From NCBI RefSeq assembly GCF_026012395.1, contig NZ_BRZA01000002.1, positions 868,001 to 932,000 on the forward strand: a stretch of DNA of 64,000 nt, written 5' to 3'. The position numbers and the translations under genes are program-made. Shown here piece by piece: positions 55,047 to 64,000 of this stretch. The DNA comes from Lysinibacillus piscis (GTDB taxonomy: Bacteria > Bacillota > Bacilli > Bacillales_A > Planococcaceae). How positions within the stretch are numbered: the first letter of the stretch is position 1; each line of letters opens with the position of its first letter. The notes beneath the pieces were generated by a model. That model had not been told where the DNA came from, did no database searches, and saw nothing but the letters and a program-made list of their open reading frames with translations.

Positions 55047-56951
55047 TTATTTCGATAGCTCCTCCAAAAATTGCGTGAAATAATTTGCACGAATGATATT
55101 TTTCATCTTACTTGGTTTTTCTAACAGGCTAATTAAATCACGGAATAAATGATCATGCAGCTCTTTTCCATCATTAGCAAGCGCAAAAAGTAAGATAAGC
55201 TGTACCTGCTGCATTCCCCATTGGATTGGTTTTTCTAAAATACCGACTGATATGATTGTTTGGCTAGCAACCTTATCGCTAGGATGAGGAAGTGCTAATA
55301 AATTGCCAAACGATGTCGGTGAAATTGCCTCTCTCTTTTTTATGTAATGCACATAGTCCACCGGTACATAATGCTGCTTATATAGCTGCTTACATAGAAA
55401 TTCAATTACTTGGTCGGGTGTTGAAAAGTCTAAATGATTAAAAAAGAGTGATTCCTTGAAATATTTCTTACTTTCTTTCATGTTTTCACTTTTATCTAAA
55501 AAGAAATCACTAAGTTGTTTTTCCTGATTATCTGTAATAAAGGGTGAAACAAGTAATATACGACAAGGTATATTGATCTCCATATCGATTGTTGTTAAAA
55601 CAAGGTCTGGCTTAAATAGCGGAAGTTGCTCCATCTCGTTTAGAGAAAAGAAGCCAATTTCTTCAATATAATCAGCATATTTTTGTAGCTTTGCCTTAAT
55701 TAGTTGACTTGATGCAAATCCTGTTGGACAGATAATCGCAACCTTTTTTTTATTCGTATTATTACTAGCTGTGCGTTCAAGCGAAGCACAAAGATGCAGA
55801 GCAATTAAACCAAATTCATCTTCAGAAAGTTCCTGATTCACTAATTTGCCAAATTGATTGCCTACAAATTTTGCCATTTCATAAATTAACGGAAAGGTTT
55901 TTTTAGTTTCCTCTAGAATTGGATTTCTAAGGGTTCCTCCCCGATTGACACGATTGTGTAATTCTTTAATGTGCATACACAAGCCAACAAATAACTCATC
56001 ATCTTTGCGAAAGTCAATTAGAAATTTCTCATAAATTGAGGTAAGTAATTGCTTTGTTAAATTAAGGTAAAAAATATTTGTATTTTTTTCAATCTCATTT
56101 CTTAATCTGCTTTTATAGTGAAGGGTCTTCTTACTAGCGATAAGTAGTGCCATATAGTTAATTTCTGGCTGAGGAAAAGCTATATCATACAATTGACTAA
56201 TAGCATCACTAATTTCATTCGCCATCATAAAATCTTCTTCGTCATACTGAACAGAAAATTCACTAATGGAAATCGGATGCTCATTCAATATGGTTTTATC
56301 GGTAATAATGGCAAGATGTAAAACGATATTCATAATGGCCATATCTGTTAAATGAATCTCATATGGATGAATAATTTTTAATAAAATCTCTTTAATATCT
56401 TGTAGGTTGACTTTATTAAAAAACTTGGAGTAAAGCACAGTATCAAATATGTTGCCCTTTGCTTCATTTAATAACACCCTTACTAAAAGAGAGCGCTTAC
56501 TCTTTTCGTTACCCAAAAGCAGTACTTGATTATCCTGTCGTTCCAACTCCAAGTCAATAAGATACTGGAGCTTAATCCGTTGAATGTCCTTTTCAATTGT
56601 GGATTCACTGACAAAAAGCTCATCCGCAACATCAAATAAATTGATGGTTTCTGACGAATAAAGCAGCTTTTTTAATATATAAGTAATTCGTTCATCAGCA
56701 TTAGAAGGAACTAAGCTGTATTGCTGTTGAATTAATATATTTGCGAATTGCTTTTCTGATAGCATGTAGCCATTTTGCTTTGAAGAAGTGATTAATTCCT
56801 TTTGTTCCTTTGAAAAATGGGTATTAATCATTTGGATATCGTTACGAACGGTCCTAACACTTACGCCTAAGTGATTTGCAAGAACATTCCCTTTAGTCCA
56901 GTCGATCTGTTTGCTAAGAAATTTTAATAATTCTACTTGCCGTCCATTCAT
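55047..56951 (-). CDS. LicR/ManR-type PRD transcription activator
   Basis: 634 residues. HTH-11 domains at residues ~5-60 (LANHLGVSVRTVRNDIQMIN) and ~105-150 (VADELFVSESTIEKDIQRIK), PRD1 (HPYEIHLTDMAIMNIVLHLA), PRD2 (LIYEMAKFVGNQFGKL, LIALHLCASLE), a PTS EIIB-like domain (VAIICPTGFASSQLIKAKLQ with its cysteine) and a C-terminal EIIA-like domain (NLLALPHPSDKVA with its histidine). Activates the PTS operon downstream on the same strand when phosphorylated by HPr and dephosphorylated by EIIB. Confidence 0.93.
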   Translation of the reverse strand: MNGRQVELLKFLSKQIDWTKGNVLANHLGVSVRTVRNDIQMINTHFSKEQKELITSSKQNGYMLSEKQFANILIQQQYSLVPSNADERITYILKKLLYSSETINLFDVADELFVSESTIEKDIQRIKLQYLIDLELERQDNQVLLLGNEKSKRSLLVRVLLNEAKGNIFDTVLYSKFFNKVNLQDIKEILLKIIHPYEIHLTDMAIMNIVLHLAIITDKTILNEHPISISEFSVQYDEEDFMMANEISDAISQLYDIAFPQPEINYMALLIASKKTLHYKSRLRNEIEKNTNIFYLNLTKQLLTSIYEKFLIDFRKDDELFVGLCMHIKELHNRVNRGGTLRNPILEETKKTFPLIYEMAKFVGNQFGKLVNQELSEDEFGLIALHLCASLERTASNNTNKKKVAIICPTGFASSQLIKAKLQKYADYIEEIGFFSLNEMEQLPLFKPDLVLTTIDMEINIPCRILLVSPFITDNQEKQLSDFFLDKSENMKESKKYFKESLFFNHLDFSTPDQVIEFLCKQLYKQHYVPVDYVHYIKKREAISPTSFGNLLALPHPSDKVASQTIISVGILEKPIQWGMQQVQLILLFALANDGKELHDHLFRDLISLLEKPSKMKNIIRANYFTQFLEELSK

Positions 56952-57274
56952 TGTGTTACGTCACCCCTACCTGCAAATCCAATCATTTTATAGTTCATTC
57001 TACGATATTTTTAATTTTTACTCAATCATCGCTAAAATCTATAGGAATTTAAGATGGCAGTATGACATGACTGAGGTTGTAAAAACCATGCTCTTCTTTG
57101 GAGATAGCATTCATCTTTTATCGAGCTTTTGATAAATCTGTGCTTTTTTATTCGATTAGTAGAAGATATAATTAGTATACTAGAGTATGTAATGTATGAC
57201 TAATTACCTAAAAATTTAGATTTCTTTCGCATACTTTGGGGTTATATATATTAAAAAAGGCGGTGTGTATATTG
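56952..57274. other. Divergent regulatory gap, no gene seen
   Basis: About 320 bp between the PRD regulator and the chemoreceptor. AT-rich; ATAATTAG-type -10 fragments at about 57165, and TAAAAATTTAG...GCATA near 57212 vaguely like sigma D, but neither fits a consensus well. Confidence 0.35.
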
Positions 57275-58993
57275 ATGAAATGGCTAAAAAACGCTAAAAC
57301 AGCAACTAAATTGATTGGGACATTCCTTGTAACAAGTATTATTTTAACAGCGGTCGGCATTTATAGCTTAGTAAATTTAAGTACAATGAATGAGAATTTA
57401 GGCTTTATGTATGACGAGCGTGTTGTACCCATAAGCGATTTGGGTAGAGTAGAAACGGATTATCAACGACTACGTGTGCAAATTCGAGATATGATGTTCG
57501 TAGCAAAAACGAAAGACAAAAAGGATACGTTTTATGATATTAGTCAACAAGCGGCCAAAGATATCAACAGTCATATTGAAGCATATGAAAATAGTATAAT
57601 GCTTCCTGAAGAACAAGCCATTCTAGATAAACTCCGTTCTGAATGGGACAAATATTTAGCTCTGTACAAGACAGCAACTGAGTATGCCTATGCAAATGAT
57701 GAGGAAAGCTATCTACAGCTTGCAGATGAGTTTAATCAAGTAGGCAATGCGGTGCAAGGCTATATTAAGGAACTGATTACGTTAAATATTAGCCTTGCTG
57801 AAACAACCCATTTGGAATCCGAAAAATTGTATAACTCTACTAGAATATTTACACTCACGGTTATCGTACTTTCTGTGCTATTTAACATCGGTCTAGGCAT
57901 AGTCATTGCTCGATTGATTTCGAATCCACTAAAAGAAGTAGCGACATTAGTTGGCAAAGTGTCTAATGGCGATTTAACCGAAACGACTGCGATTGATACG
58001 AAAGATGAAGTTGGTGAATTGGCTCGTTCCATTAATAATATGGTCAACAATTTGCGTACAATCGTAGATAATATCCTTTATTCTGCTGATAGTGTTGCTA
58101 CATCCGCCCAAGAAATTTCTACTACAACAGAGGAAGTCGCAAGCAATGTGTCTACACAAGCTAATCATTCTCAAAATATCACAGAATTGTTCAAAGAGAT
58201 TGTAGATGGTGCGAATAGTCAGGCACAGGATGCGCAAAGAATGAAAGAATTGTTTGAAGAATTGAACCATGCGATTGATTCAGTTGCCAAAAATGCAGAT
58301 GAAACAGCGCTATTAAGTGAAAGTCTAACAACCATAGCAACGAATGGAACGGAAGTTGTACAAGCTTCTATTGAAGGAATGGAAGCGATTAGCACGCATA
58401 TGTCCTTACTCGAAAAGGATTCCAATCGTATTGGCGATATTATCAAGGTGATTGCCGATATTGCTAGTCAAACGAACCTGCTGGCATTAAACGCAGCTAT
58501 TGAAGCGGCTCGTGCGGGTGAATCTGGCAAAGGCTTCGCTGTTGTGGCAGATGAGGTTCGTAAGCTGGCAGAGCAATCTAGCAGTGCAACACAGGAAATT
58601 ACCTCGATTATTATTGGTATTCAAGAAAATACGTCTCGTAGTGTGATAGCAGTGGATGAAGGTGTTGCATCAACGAAACGTACGGGAGAAGCCTTTACGC
58701 AAATCACCGAAATGATGACACAAGCAAACAGTAAGACGATGGAAATTGCTTCAGCCAGTGCCGAGCAATCTGCTCAATCAACAGATGTGATGAATGCGAT
58801 TGACAATATTGCCTCTGCAAGTGCGCAACAATCTGCTCAATCAGCGGAAATTATGCAGGCAATTGAAAGTATTGCCGAAACAAGTGTAGATGTCGCCGCA
58901 GCAAGTGAAGAAACGGCAGCGACAACACAGTCATTGGCACAATTAGCAGAAGAATTGAATAAAACAATTTCTATTTTTAAAACGCATAAGTAA
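57275..58993 (+). CDS. Methyl-accepting chemotaxis protein
   Basis: 572 residues from ATG 57275. TM1 ([17 protein letters not shown]), an extracellular four-helix-bundle sensor (4[24 protein letters not shown]), TM2 ([20 protein letters not shown]), HAMP, then the cytoplasmic signalling tip [20 protein letters not shown] and [19 protein letters not shown]. Repeated [10 protein letters not shown] segments are the methylation/adaptation helices. Ligand unknown. Monocistronic. Confidence 0.95.
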   Translation: MKWLKNAKTATKLIGTFLVTSIILTAVGIYSLVNLSTMNENLGFMYDERVVPISDLGRVETDYQRLRVQIRDMMFVAKTKDKKDTFYDISQQAAKDINSHIEAYENSIMLPEEQAILDKLRSEWDKYLALYKTATEYAYANDEESYLQLADEFNQVGNAVQGYIKELITLNISLAETTHLESEKLYNSTRIFTLTVIVLSVLFNIGLGIVIARLISNPLKEVATLVGKVSNGDLTETTAIDTKDEVGELARSINNMVNNLRTIVDNILYSADSVATSAQEISTTTEEVASNVSTQANHSQNITELFKEIVDGANSQAQDAQRMKELFEELNHAIDSVAKNADETALLSESLTTIATNGTEVVQASIEGMEAISTHMSLLEKDSNRIGDIIKVIADIASQTNLLALNAAIEAARAGESGKGFAVVADEVRKLAEQSSSATQEITSIIIGIQENTSRSVIAVDEGVASTKRTGEAFTQITEMMTQANSKTMEIASASAEQSAQSTDVMNAIDNIASASAQQSAQSAEIMQAIESIAETSVDVAAASEETAATTQSLAQLAEELNKTISIFKTHK

Positions 58994-58998
58994 TACAT

Positions 58999-59043
58999 AA
59001 AAGAACGATTTCTCACACAGATGATGAGAAATCGTTCTTTTGA
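58999..59043. terminator. Bidirectional terminator
   Basis: Perfect 17-bp stem AAAAGAACGATTTCTCA ... TGAGAAATCGTTCTTTT between convergent genes. Confidence 0.9.
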
Positions 59044-59064
59044 TTGTATTACGTTCACAATGTT

Positions 59065-60153
59065 CTACTCATTCACAAGCGGCAATCGATATAATTTATC
59101 ATCATTTTGCTGTCCAGTACCTCGACCATCTAAATTATTACTAATAAAATATAAATAACCGTCTTCTATAAATACATCGCGAATACGACCTAAATCCGTG
59201 ACCAATTCTCGGTAGGTATTCGCTGCTACATCAAATTCCAAAACGGCATTGCCTCTGAGTGCTGCCACATATAATTTATTGTTCGCATAGGCTATGCCAG
59301 ATGGAGCCCACGTATGTTGATTGCCAGAGGTGAATAAAGGTGCAAGCAGACCTTCTCGTTGCTCTTTGCCCTCAATAAACGGCCAACCGTAATTTTGACC
59401 AGCATCGATGATATTTACTTCATCATTTCTACTATTACCATGCTCACTTGCATACATCGTGCCATCAGGTGACCAAGTGATGCCTTGAGGGTTGCGGTGT
59501 CCGTAGCTATAGACGTAAGAATTTGGGAAAGGATTATCGTCTGGTATAGAGCCATCAAGGTTCATTCTTAAAATTTTACCACCTAATGATTGTAGGTTTT
59601 GTGCTATCTCACGCTGTGAAGCATCCCCAGCTGTAGCATATAGTTTGCCATCTGGTCCTATTTTTAACCTGCCTCCATGATGATATGTGCCACTAGGAAT
59701 GCGGTCGAGTAGCAAAGCTTTTTCTTGCCATACATTGTTTGCTAATTGGAGTGTAACAATACGATTAAATTGTCCTTCACTATCTTCATACGTATAATAG
59801 GCATACGCCATGTTCGATGTGGAAAAATCAGGGGCCAGCACAAAGCCAAGCAATCCTGCCTCAGACGCTGTAGACACCTCTTTTTCAAGTATGACACGTT
59901 GTCGTTCTACTTTCCCATTTACTACTTTGGCGATGCTACCCGATCTTTCTGTTAAATAAAACGTCTCTCCCTGTTTGACGATAGACCATGGGACATTCAA
60001 GTTTTCTGCTAGGATGTCTAAACTTTCAACAGATGATGCAGATTGCTGTGGCTGTGTTTGTTCTGAGCTTTTAGAGAATGTTGGCTGCACATTTTCAGCA
60101 CAGCCAGCGGTTAACAAAAATGTGGCGATGGATAATGTTAAAAGTTTTTCCAA
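59065..60153 (-). CDS. PQQ-dependent sugar dehydrogenase-like (GSDH) lipoprotein
   Basis: 362 residues from TTG 60153, seven bases after AAGGGGGG. Lipobox FLLTAGCAENV. Six-bladed propeller with family motifs EAGLLGFVLAPDF, TYHHGGRLKIGPDGKLYATA, GHRNPQGITWSPDGTMYASE, and GQNYGWPFIEGKEQ. Members are Asd/YliI-type aldose dehydrogenases or glucose/sorbosone dehydrogenases; whether PQQ is available here is unknown. Follows the MFS gene by 25 bp on the same strand. Confidence 0.9.
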   Translation of the reverse strand: MEKLLTLSIATFLLTAGCAENVQPTFSKSSEQTQPQQSASSVESLDILAENLNVPWSIVKQGETFYLTERSGSIAKVVNGKVERQRVILEKEVSTASEAGLLGFVLAPDFSTSNMAYAYYTYEDSEGQFNRIVTLQLANNVWQEKALLLDRIPSGTYHHGGRLKIGPDGKLYATAGDASQREIAQNLQSLGGKILRMNLDGSIPDDNPFPNSYVYSYGHRNPQGITWSPDGTMYASEHGNSRNDEVNIIDAGQNYGWPFIEGKEQREGLLAPLFTSGNQHTWAPSGIAYANNKLYVAALRGNAVLEFDVAANTYRELVTDLGRIRDVFIEDGYLYFISNNLDGRGTGQQNDDKLYRLPLVNE

Positions 60154-60178
60154 TTTGCTTCCCCCCTTGTTATTGCTA

Positions 60179-61336
60179 TCATGTAGCTGTTTTATAGATA
60201 GAATTTCGTAGTACAATGCAGACAAAGGCAAGCGCTAATAATAGCATGCCTACGAATAAAATATACTTTGTGCCATATTGCGCAATCACAATCCCTACAA
60301 TACTTGTGCCAATTGTAGTCCCTAAATTAACAGATGATAGGAATACGCCATTTGCAAAATCGGGCGCTTTCGGAGCAGCGGACATCACCCAATATTGATT
60401 GATATTACCGACAATTCCCCCAAGTATGCCCCAAATTAAAATAATCACCGCTGTAGATACCGTCCATTCAGCTACAAAGTAAAAGACTAGATACATAGCC
60501 ATTAAGACAATTGGCATCATTGTGACTGAACGGATGGGGGCATTTGTCAGCAATCGCCCTGCAATCACATTGCCTACAATATTCGCCAAGCCATAAACAA
60601 ATAACATCGTGCTAATTAAGTTAGCGGACATCTGTGTAACTACGCCTAAATATTCAGCAAGAAAACTATAGACACCAAATACCGCCCCATTTAAGAACAG
60701 TACGCCTAAAATAGACAGCCATGTAATGCCTTGTGTTAAAATCTTTAACTGGTCGCCATAAGAAAGCTTTTCTTGTACGGGCATAGACGGTATAAATAGC
60801 AATGTGGCGATAAATGTTAGGATATTGACCAGTGCAAAAAAGGCTAAGCCAACTTGTAATGACACACTATGTGTAATAAAGCTGACCACTGGCACACCTA
60901 CAACCATCCCTGCCGAAACGCCAATAAATACTTTTGAAACGGCTTTTGGTGCTTCTTTCACGCTTACAGATGCAGCGGCGACAGATAAAGCCATCGATAC
61001 ATAGACAGGATGAAAGAAAGCGGGTATGACACGTGCGATTAAAGCTACCGTAAAATTCGTTGTAAAGATGGAAATAATGTTGCCAATCACGAAAATCGCC
61101 AATACCAGTAACATCACGTTTTTTCGATTGAAACGAGAAAATAGTAATGGCATCGTTGGTCCAGCAATGGCAATGGCAAGTGCAAAAAGACTTACCAATA
61201 ACCCTGCCTTTGACACACTGACATCAAAATAAGCTGCTAAATCAGGAAGTATGCCGATAACACCGAATTCGGTATTTAAAATACCAAACACACCAACTGC
61301 TAGAATAAATAATAACAAATTTTTAGAATTTTTCAT
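60179..61336 (-). CDS. MFS transporter, DHA1 (AraJ/YdhP-like)
   Basis: 385 residues, 12 spans. TEFGVIGILPDLAAYFDVS, the motif A region LLFSRFNRKNVMLL and motif C-like AGMVVGVPVVSFI fit drug:H+ antiporters of the DHA1 type. Substrate unknown. Divergent from the LysR gene, which probably controls it, and possibly cotranscribed with the lipoprotein gene downstream. Confidence 0.88.
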   Translation of the reverse strand: MKNSKNLLLFILAVGVFGILNTEFGVIGILPDLAAYFDVSVSKAGLLVSLFALAIAIAGPTMPLLFSRFNRKNVMLLVLAIFVIGNIISIFTTNFTVALIARVIPAFFHPVYVSMALSVAAASVSVKEAPKAVSKVFIGVSAGMVVGVPVVSFITHSVSLQVGLAFFALVNILTFIATLLFIPSMPVQEKLSYGDQLKILTQGITWLSILGVLFLNGAVFGVYSFLAEYLGVVTQMSANLISTMLFVYGLANIVGNVIAGRLLTNAPIRSVTMMPIVLMAMYLVFYFVAEWTVSTAVIILIWGILGGIVGNINQYWVMSAAPKAPDFANGVFLSSVNLGTTIGTSIVGIVIAQYGTKYILFVGMLLLALAFVCIVLRNSIYKTAT

Positions 61337-61368
61337 AAAATATCATTCCATTTCTTTATTTTCGACGT

Positions 61369-61452
61369 CTATGCTAGTTTTTCTCCATTTTTAATATTCT
61401 TTTCTCTACCAACCAGTTGAATAATTTCTTCTGCTAACTTTTTATAACTCAT
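61369..61452 (-). pseudogene. bglP: Truncated N-terminus of a beta-glucoside PTS EIIBCA
   Basis: 27 codons starting ATG 61452, preceded by AAAGGAAG: MSYKKLAEEIIQLVGREKNI then a few more residues and stop. The first 20 residues match the N-terminus of EIIB domains of BglP/TreP/ScrA-type enzymes, just short of the cysteine. The rest is gone. It lies in the MFS-LysR gap. Confidence 0.55.
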
Positions 61453-61601
61453 GTTTCACACTTCCTTTACTATATTTTTGTTATTGATGTTCTTCGCAAA
61501 TCAATTATTATTTGCAACAACATCATAAAATGCTATGATTCAAATATCAAATACCTATATTAAATGTCTTAATATAACTAAAAAGCATAGGAGTGAGTCG
61601 T

Positions 61602-62513
61602 ATGGAAATTCGATTATTGCGTTATTTTATTGCGGTGGCGAATCAACAAAATATTTCAGCAGCCGCCAAATCCTTACATATATCACAACCAACGTTATCA
61701 AGGCAAATCAGTGACTTGGAGGAAAAGCTAGGAACTCCTTTATTAATAAGAGGCAACCGAAAAATCACTTTAACGACAGAGGGTCAATTTTTCTTAACGA
61801 AGGCAAAAGAAATTGTGATGTTAATGGATAAAATGGAGGCTAACCTTAATCAACCGACAGAAATGATTAGTGGAGAAATCTACATTGGTGGTGGCGAAAC
61901 AGAGGCGATGTCGTTTATTGCAAAGACACTGAAGGATTTACTGAAAGATTGTCCATCTATTCAGTTTCATTTATACAGTGGTGATGCAGATGATGTTAAG
62001 GCTAAATTAGACAGTGGGTTATTAGATTTTGGGATTATCATTGAACCAGCAGATAAGCAGAAATATAATTACATTCAATTACCAGCTACAGATACTTGGG
62101 GAATTTTAATGCGTAAAGATAGCCCTTTAGCAGAAAAACCCTCTATTCAGCCAATGGATTTAATCGATAAACCGTTGTTAATCTCACGCCAAACAATGGT
62201 CGATACGAAGCTAACAGGGTGGCCAGGTTGGTTTGGGGCAGATATGACAGATTTACATGTTGTAGGAACTTATAATTTACTTTATAATGCTGCGCACATG
62301 GTAGAAGAAGCTCTTGGCTATGCATTATGTTTGGATAAACTCATCAATACATCTGGTGACAGTGAACTTTGTTTCAAACGTTTAAATCCAGGATTAAAGG
62401 CAAATCTAGATATTATTTGGAAAAAAAATCAAGTACTCTCACCTGCAGCGAATCAATTTTTAGTGAAAATTCGTCATCATGTGGAAAAGCACCATCAATA
62501 CGGATATAAATAA
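61602..62513 (+). CDS. LysR-family transcriptional regulator
   Basis: 303 residues from ATG 61602, eight bases after AGGAG; a GTG three codons upstream overlaps it. Winged HTH (LRYFIAVANQQNISAAAKSL, then HISQPTLSRQISDLEEKLG) and a periplasmic-binding-like effector domain. The divergent MFS exporter is the likely target. Effector unknown. Confidence 0.9.
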   Translation: MEIRLLRYFIAVANQQNISAAAKSLHISQPTLSRQISDLEEKLGTPLLIRGNRKITLTTEGQFFLTKAKEIVMLMDKMEANLNQPTEMISGEIYIGGGETEAMSFIAKTLKDLLKDCPSIQFHLYSGDADDVKAKLDSGLLDFGIIIEPADKQKYNYIQLPATDTWGILMRKDSPLAEKPSIQPMDLIDKPLLISRQTMVDTKLTGWPGWFGADMTDLHVVGTYNLLYNAAHMVEEALGYALCLDKLINTSGDSELCFKRLNPGLKANLDIIWKKNQVLSPAANQFLVKIRHHVEKHHQYGYK

Positions 62514-62548
62514 ACAAAGATGCAGGTGCTCAAACCTCTGCATCTTTG
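62514..62548. terminator. Hairpin after LysR gene
   Basis: CAAAGATGCAGG ... CCTCTGCATCTTTG, immediately after the stop. T tail weak. Confidence 0.6.
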
Positions 62549-62591
62549 CTAGTATCCTACATCCTGTAAATGGCTAGCGTGTTAAGAATAA

Positions 62592-62638
62592 AATAATCAC
62601 TCCAATTTGCAGAACAGCTCATGGAGTGATTATTTTTT
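62592..62638 (+). terminator. Second strong terminator
   Basis: AATAATCACTCCA ... TGGAGTGATTATT then TTTT, 13-bp perfect stem. Isolates the secreted protein gene downstream. Confidence 0.8.
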
Positions 62639-62805
62639 GTTGAGTTCGTAACGACCTATCATGTATTCACCTCTTCTTAGCTTTGTTCTATTCGAATCAA
62701 ATATACTACTTAACTCCATTCTATTGACCTATTATAATGAATCGACATGAGCCGATAGAATAGTAAATGTCTTTTTTAAAAAGCAGATCTAAAGGAGGAT
62801 TTACC

Positions 62806-63510
62806 ATGACAATGAAAAAATTAGCTAGAGTTACTGCAGTGCTGATGGCGACAACGCTTGTATTTGGTTCTGTATCATTTGTTGATGCCAAATCACCAAG
62901 TGCAAAGCAACCTAAAACAGAAGTTAATAAGCCCGCTAAAGAAGTGGAAGCAACTACACCGACTTCGGAAGTGACAGAATCAACGAATAAGCAAGCACCT
63001 TCAGTTAAAGAGGATAAAAAGCCCATAACAACAGAAACGAAACAAGATAAACAACACTTAACAAAAGAAGCACAAGAAACAGCTAAAGTGAAAGTAGATG
63101 TTGAACAACGTCTTGTAGGCTCAAAAGTAGCCATTACAGCGATTACAGTGGCAGCAAATGATTATTTCGGTGTAACAACAGCTGATAGTGCCATAGTAAC
63201 AAAAGATACGGCTACGGCAGATACATCAGCAATTACAGTAGAAAAAGCGTATGGCAAATTTAATAGCTTTACAGGCAAATTAAACGCCGAAATCAATCAA
63301 TTAAAAGCATTAGCAAAACGTATTGACCAATATAGCAGAAAAAATGTTCTAACAGCTGAAGAAGTGACAGCGTATACTACACAAATTGCAGAATTAACAA
63401 CAGTAGCAAACGCTGAAATCAAACGTATTAATGAGTTGGCTGCCAAAATTCAAAAACCCAAGGCAACAACACCTAAATCGAAACCGTCTATCAAGGTTAA
63501 AAAGAAATAG
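62806..63510 (+). CDS. Secreted Lys/Thr/Ala-rich protein
   Basis: 234 residues from ATG 62806 with AGGAGG. Signal peptide KKLARVTAVLMATTLVFG...VDA with cleavage after VDA. The mature part starts with a low-complexity Lys/Pro/Thr/Glu stretch (residues ~27-100), then a helical segment (FNSFTGKLNAEINQLKALAK) and a basic tail PKSKPSIKVKKK. No cell-wall anchor seen. Unknown function; a surface or biofilm-associated protein is possible. Confidence 0.75.
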   Translation: MTMKKLARVTAVLMATTLVFGSVSFVDAKSPSAKQPKTEVNKPAKEVEATTPTSEVTESTNKQAPSVKEDKKPITTETKQDKQHLTKEAQETAKVKVDVEQRLVGSKVAITAITVAANDYFGVTTADSAIVTKDTATADTSAITVEKAYGKFNSFTGKLNAEINQLKALAKRIDQYSRKNVLTAEEVTAYTTQIAELTTVANAEIKRINELAAKIQKPKATTPKSKPSIKVKKK

Positions 63511-63519
63511 TCCTAACTC

Positions 63520-63562
63520 AAAAGCCAGAAATGTTGATTTACCAACATTCCTGGCTTTCTTT
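63520..63562. terminator. Terminator between secreted protein and VOC gene
   Basis: AAAAGCCAGAAATGTTG ... CAACATTCCTGGCTTTC, T-rich on both sides. Confidence 0.8.
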
Positions 63563-63578
63563 AGGCAACTCTTTTTTG

Positions 63579-63962
63579 TTACCTTTGGGTGATTTGAATA
63601 AGATTACCACACGTATCTTCAAAAACAGCGATGATTACAGGGCCTGCTTGTGTCGGCTTCATTGTAAATGTCACGCCTTTATCTACTAATCGCTTGTACT
63701 CCTGCTCAATATCTTCCACACCAAACATCGTCGCAGGAATACCCGAAGCGACTAGTTTTTGTTGATATTCTTGTGCAATTGGATTGTTATTAGGCTCAAG
63801 TATCAATTCTGTGCCATTCGGATTATTTGGCGAAACGACTGTTATCCAGCGAAATTCCCCAATAGGCACGTCCTCTCTTTTCACAAATCCCAATACGTCC
63901 GTATAAAATTGTAATGCTTTGTCTTGATTGTTGACAAAAAGACTTGTCACAATAATGTTCAC
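63579..63962 (-). CDS. Glyoxalase/VOC-family protein
   Basis: 127 residues, complete: MNIIVTSLFVNNQDKALQFY opens the first module, ELILEPNNNP supplies the mid-strand glutamate, and FEDTCGNLIQITQR closes the second. Metal-ligand positions of the VOC fold (Glu/His) are only partly clear. A bleomycin-resistance or glyoxalase I-like role is possible, substrate unknown. Upstream gene, if any, is off the window. Confidence 0.85.
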   Translation of the reverse strand: MNIIVTSLFVNNQDKALQFYTDVLGFVKREDVPIGEFRWITVVSPNNPNGTELILEPNNNPIAQEYQQKLVASGIPATMFGVEDIEQEYKRLVDKGVTFTMKPTQAGPVIIAVFEDTCGNLIQITQR

Positions 63963-64000
63963 CTAATTCCCCTCCTTATTCTTCTCTACCATTAGTTTAC

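Noticed and set aside
57160..57235. Sigma D promoter before the chemoreceptor
   Set aside because: TAAA and GCATA can be found, but spacing and the GCCGATAT box do not fit.

Overview
The window is low-GC, densely packed DNA from a spore-forming member of the Bacillales. The evidence is a GerA-type germination receptor operon, Gram-positive ParE/ParC and PlsY, a PaiAB operon, S-box and THI-box riboswitches with intrinsic terminators, and frequent TTG/GTG starts behind strong AGGAGG-type ribosome sites. The gene content and protein style point to Lysinibacillus or a close relative (inference; no search was run). It reads as ordinary chromosome with several accessory patches. I see no rRNA, tRNA, CRISPR array, intact insertion sequence or prophage.

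Layout. 1-5.7 kb: nitrate respiration control (end of nreA, oxygen sensor kinase nreB, regulator nreC, a hemerythrin-like protein, a NarK transporter carrying a PAS domain, moaA, a second hemerythrin-like protein). 5.7-12.3 kb: oligoendopeptidase F, a NUDIX hydrolase ending in a heptanucleotide repeat, an aldo/keto reductase, a phosphotransferase, and SAM-riboswitch-controlled metA. 12.4-17.5 kb, minus strand: a four-gene germination receptor operon (A, C, small D, B), then an HesB-like protein and plsY. 17.8-22.2 kb: parE-parC. 22.3-25 kb: zinc-finger, zincin-like, SDR and coiled-coil proteins. 25.1-28.8 kb: a TPP-riboswitch-controlled thiamine-precursor uptake operon ending in a TatD-type hydrolase, followed by a broken NUDIX gene. 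29.2-31.1 kb: DUF485 plus acetate symporter. 31.5-33.9 kb: SCO protein and a MarR-PaiA-PaiB unit. 34.1-36.9 kb: Uma2 protein, a monoamine oxidase remnant, and a permease/TIGR03943 pair behind a Zur-box-like site. 37-40.8 kb: divergent TetR regulator and MMPL exporter. 41-44.3 kb: RidA, SplB-like radical SAM, DNA alkylation repair and VOC proteins. 44.5-48.3 kb, minus strand: an arsenic island arsR-acr3-arsC-arsO with a decayed arsN-like acetyltransferase. 48.7-51.4 kb: an oxidoreductase, a phosphotransferase with an elaborate leader, and a small orphan protein. 51.5-57 kb, minus strand: a beta-glucoside PTS operon and its PRD regulator. 57.2-64 kb: chemoreceptor, sugar dehydrogenase-like lipoprotein, MFS exporter with divergent LysR regulator, a secreted protein and a glyoxalase-like protein.

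The least ordinary signals are: (i) the 5' region of the phosphotransferase gene at 49858-50844, which has a 26-bp perfect palindrome over the -10, a 17-codon leader ORF and two mutually exclusive hairpins, one hiding the ribosome site: a candidate translational attenuator; (ii) the arsenic island, with two matching operators, a flavoprotein with Cys-Cys pairs at both ends and a broken PAT-like gene; (iii) NarK fused to PAS behind three related TAGGGAATC-type motifs; (iv) a Zur-box-like palindrome before a COG0701-type permease pair; and (v) a TatD-type hydrolase translationally coupled to a thiamine-precursor transporter.
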